Assembly: GCF_003337305.1 (NCBI RefSeq)
Contig: NZ_QPJO01000002.1
Location: forward strand, 920,675 to 984,674
Direction: 5' to 3'
DNA length: 64,000 nt
DNA from: Winogradskyella arenosi
GTDB lineage: Bacteria > Bacteroidota > Bacteroidia > Flavobacteriales > Flavobacteriaceae
Positions 61,906-64,000 of this stretch are shown here, piece by piece (the first letter of the stretch is position 1; each line of letters opens with the position of its first letter). The translations under genes were made by a program, and so were the position numbers. The notes below the pieces were generated by a model that made no database searches, was not told the origin of the DNA, and saw only the letters and a program-made list of their open reading frames with translations.

Positions 61906-62400
61906 TTAATTTGGCGAATGAAGTCCGATTTTGTTTCCTTCCGAGTCGTGGAAAATTGCAAAAAATCCAATTTCATCAGCGTGAGGTGTTTTAGGGATAA
62001 TTATTTTTCCACCATTTCCTTCTACTTTATCAAGAATTGTTTGCAAGTTATCTCCGCCATTCAGATATATTGTAACTCCGCTGGCAGAAGGTTCGTAACC
62101 TTCACCTTTCATAATTACTCCTGTTACCATTTGGTCTTGGTAGGGAAATAAGCCCATTTCCATTCCTGGGAATTCCATTTTTTCAATTTCGACACCTAAA
62201 ATTTCTCTATAAAAGTTTATCGCTCTTGAAATGTCTGTTGCTGGAATCTCAAATATTGATATAAAACTGTTCATATTTTTATCATTTTTGATTGTTGTTT
62301 CTGTGGTAGGGTTTGAATTGGTGGCAGAAGTTCCTTTGTTTTTGCAGGAAGTAATGCCTAAGGTTAAAGCCAAAATTGTAATAAATATTTTTCCTTTCAT
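61906..62400 (-). CDS. VOC-family (glyoxalase-fold) lipoprotein
   Basis: The 164-residue product starts with a lipoprotein signal (LGITSC, Cys19) and a Thr/Asn-rich linker. A single VOC/glyoxalase-bleomycin-resistance fold (about 43-162) follows. Its family features are FEIPATDISRAINFYREILG, MEMGLFPYQDQ, GVTIYLNGGDNL and GFFAIFHDSEGNKIGLHSPN (last metal-ligand Glu replaced or shifted). Cytoplasmic relatives start near MNSFISIFEIP, so the lipoprotein anchor is an addition. It lies 74 bases downstream of an AraC regulator on the same strand. A role in detoxifying reactive compounds is inferred. Confidence 0.88.
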   Translation of the reverse strand: MKGKIFITILALTLGITSCKNKGTSATNSNPTTETTIKNDKNMNSFISIFEIPATDISRAINFYREILGVEIEKMEFPGMEMGLFPYQDQMVTGVIMKGEGYEPSASGVTIYLNGGDNLQTILDKVEGNGGKIIIPKTPHADEIGFFAIFHDSEGNKIGLHSPN

Positions 62401-62474
62401 TTTATGTTCTTTGTTGACGGAACAAAAATAGCGGTAGAAAGTCGTTTGAAATTGTAAAAATGCGACACGCTGAA

Positions 62475-63290
62475 TTATTTATAAAAAAGAGCAGAAAGGG
62501 TTAAGTTTTCGTTAATAAGAAACTCTTTTGGGTTTATTCCTGTAAATTCTCTAAAATCTTTTATAAAGTGGGCTTGGTCAAAATATTCATTTTCATACGC
62601 AATATTGGTCAGGTTTTCCGACTTTTGGTTGAGTATCATTTTTAAAGCTGTCTGTAATCGAATTACTTTTCCTAATTGCTTTGGACTTACTCCAATTTGC
62701 TTTTTGAAGTTTCTTTCAAGTTGTCTTCGCTTTGATAAATCGTCTTTCAGAATCGAGTTTATTGAGGCACTTCCGTTTGTGAATAAAAGGGAATCAACGG
62801 TGTTTTTTACAATTATATTAATCGTCTTTTCATCATTTAACCTATCCAAAAGAAATTTTTCGATAATACTTATTCGTTGTTCCGTATTCTCCGACTTGAT
62901 TATCTTTTGCTCCAAATCATCTGCGTTTTCTGTTCTAAAAAGCTGAACTATTGGTGTTTCCTTATTTGCCAAATTGCTGATTGGTTCAGAAACAAAGTTT
63001 GCAAACCCATAAGGATAAAATCGGACAGCAAATGTTTTGACAAGCCCTGTTGGCTCAATATAGAAAGGTTCAATTGTTTGTCCGAGCACCATTGCACGTG
63101 GTTGAAGTATAAATTCATTTTCGGAGGTGTAACGTTTTATGTCATTTCCAAGAATAAATGCCATTTCAATACAGCCATCAGGTACAATTCGTTGTTTTTG
63201 CGGTTCGGACTGTTTAGGAACTTCCAAAGTCCAATAGCAATCTACAAGTGGTTTTAGGTCAGAATGTGGTTTGTATGTTTGGTAGTTCAT
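62475..63290 (-). CDS. AraC-family regulator with N-terminal DUF6597-type domain
   Basis: The 271-residue protein has an N-terminal cupin-like DUF6597 sensor (about 1-110; HSDLKPLVDCYWTLEVPKQS, PDGCIEMAFILG, FAVRFYPYGFANF). A C-terminal AraC domain (about 165-262) has SASINSILKDDLSKRRQLER, LTNIAYENEYFDQAHFIKDF and FTGINPKEFL. It precedes the VOC lipoprotein gene (74 bases apart, same strand) and presumably regulates it. The gene ends near the IS3 copy 2 boundary, which begins 27 bases from its start codon. Confidence 0.9.
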   Translation of the reverse strand: MNYQTYKPHSDLKPLVDCYWTLEVPKQSEPQKQRIVPDGCIEMAFILGNDIKRYTSENEFILQPRAMVLGQTIEPFYIEPTGLVKTFAVRFYPYGFANFVSEPISNLANKETPIVQLFRTENADDLEQKIIKSENTEQRISIIEKFLLDRLNDEKTINIIVKNTVDSLLFTNGSASINSILKDDLSKRRQLERNFKKQIGVSPKQLGKVIRLQTALKMILNQKSENLTNIAYENEYFDQAHFIKDFREFTGINPKEFLINENLTLSALFYK

Positions 63291-63316
63291 TATTGTCCAG
63301 AAGTTTTTTCAGAGTG

Positions 63317-63341
63317 TCTAGTCCTGAAATATGGCTACAGG
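63317..63341 (-). repeat. Terminal inverted repeat of IS3 copy 2 (orfB end)
   Basis: Begins TGTCTAGTCCTGAA and ends GGCTACA. It matches the orfA-end repeat of copy 1 at 59587-59611 in 19 of 25 positions. Confidence 0.8.
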
Positions 63342-63353
63342 TTAAAATTGAAT

Positions 63354-64000
63354 TTAGGCTGATAATTTATATACCATATTCGGTGTTTTATAGTCTAAAG
63401 ATAAATGTAATCTTATTTCGTTGTATAAATTAATTGCATTTTTTGCAGCTCTTTTAGCGTGTGCGACGTTATCAAAGGTTTGGTCGAGATAAAACTCATC
63501 TTTTAATATGCCGTTTACATGCTCAGCCATGGCATTTTCGTAACAATGATTCTCCTCGGTCATACTAATATCTATCTTTTTTCTTTTTAATATTTGCGTG
63601 TAGACATTGCTACAATACTGTATGCCTCTATCGGAGTGATGTACGAGCTCCTTAGTGTTTTTAGCTTGATATATAGCTTTATTTAAAGCTCTTACACATC
63701 CTTTTAATTCCAAGCTGTCACTTAGGTCATAGCCGACAATTTTCCTGGAATACATATCCGTTATTAAAGCGAGATAACAAAACCCTTTTACAGTTCTTAT
63801 GTATGTAATATCAGATACCCAAACTTGATTAGATCGTGTTATTTCAAGGTCTTTAATAATGTTGTTATACTTATAAAAGCGATGATATGAGTTGGTAGTT
63901 CTGGCACTAGTTTTCTTTCTAAGTGTTAGCATATTATGTTTTCTAAGGACATTAAATAGGGTATCTCTACCCACTTTAATGTTGGTTTTAGTAAACTCAT
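63354..64000 (-). CDS. IS3-family transposase orfB (5' end outside window)
   Basis: The frame is open from the stop at 63354 to the window edge, about 215 residues. It has the rve-type integrase core: first Asp in WVSDITYIRTVKGF, second Asp in HHSDRGIQYCSN and Glu in NAMAEHVNGILKDEF. The C-terminal YNEIRLHLSLDYKTPNMVY is the usual IS3/IS150 ending. The DDE residues seem intact. It could be active if its orfA is intact outside the window. The GTG at 63974 is not the true start, because coding similarity continues upstream. Confidence 0.9.
   Translation of the reverse strand, partial: EFTKTNIKVGRDTLFNVLRKHNMLTLRKKTSARTTNSYHRFYKYNNIIKDLEITRSNQVWVSDITYIRTVKGFCYLALITDMYSRKIVGYDLSDSLELKGCVRALNKAIYQAKNTKELVHHSDRGIQYCSNVYTQILKRKKIDISMTEENHCYENAMAEHVNGILKDEFYLDQTFDNVAHAKRAAKNAINLYNEIRLHLSLDYKTPNMVYKLSA

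Larger units (their letters stand above)
63317..64000 (-). mobile_element. IS3-family element (copy 2), runs off the window
   Basis: The element starts with a terminal inverted repeat at 63317-63341 (TGTCTAGTCCTGAAATATGG and on). It contains an apparently intact orfB, and continues past the window end. It lies in the same orientation as copy 1. Target duplication cannot be checked because the far end is outside the window. Confidence 0.88.

Noticed and set aside
1..64000. CRISPR arrays, tRNA or rRNA genes, phage genes
   Set aside because: No regularly spaced repeats, no tRNA cloverleaf and no rRNA stretch were noticed on reading. Phage structural genes are also absent.

Overview
The window is chromosomal DNA from a marine-type member of the Flavobacteriaceae (Bacteroidota). 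Supporting signs are low G+C content, two proteins with C-terminal type IX secretion (T9SS) sorting domains, a SusC-like plug domain, a full set of menaquinone genes, weak ribosome binding sites, and Bacteroidota-type -7 promoter boxes (TAnnTTTG) just upstream of several genes. No rRNA or tRNA gene and no CRISPR array was seen.

Layout. 1-4240: minus-strand surface proteins (a collagen-like lipoprotein cut by the window edge, and a 1189-residue multidomain T9SS protein). 4507-13540: dnaK, a small barrel protein, an ECF sigma / membrane anti-sigma / outer-membrane protein unit, an RlmI-type rRNA methyltransferase, a nitronate monooxygenase-like flavoprotein and a kinase-fold-like protein. 13927-18083: a 1245-residue six-PAS histidine kinase with a single-domain response regulator. 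18095-32216: menaquinone biosynthesis in two blocks, thioesterase-menF-menD and menB-menA ... menC-CPBP protease-menE, interleaved with an S1 RNA-binding protein, a UPF0173 hydrolase, a glycosyltransferase and a DUF2490 protein. 32303-37984: a plug-VWA fusion, an OmpA lipoprotein, a family 2 glycosyltransferase, an HsdR-N nuclease-like protein and holA. 38068-42982: a metal/redox block with an ArsR repressor, thiol-disulfide protein, broken OsmC and permease, next to a fused CopA-CopB multicopper oxidase with a DUF305 membrane protein. 43260-52151: two two-component systems, a LamG T9SS protein, a Fur-family regulator, a PepSY-like protein and a ZIP transporter. 52315-57277: hydrolases, an SDR/TetR pair with visible operators and an aldo/keto reductase.

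From about 57300 to the end the character changes to an accessory region with broken genes. It holds a headless ORF, a frameshifted gene, a decayed IS3 element, the edge of a second IS3 copy, and between the two IS copies a set of small genes. These are an AraC regulator, a CsbD-like stress protein, a 37-residue basic peptide, a cupin, a 60-residue protein, and a VOC lipoprotein with a second AraC regulator. Long imperfect inverted repeats, resembling integron attC sites in form only, border this set. A candidate small RNA with two hairpins lies inside it. This block is the best place to look for something undescribed.

Working together: the men genes supply menaquinone, the respiratory quinone expected in this family. 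The 38-52 kb section reads as metal and redox homeostasis. Functional statements rest on recognised motifs only, since no database search was possible.
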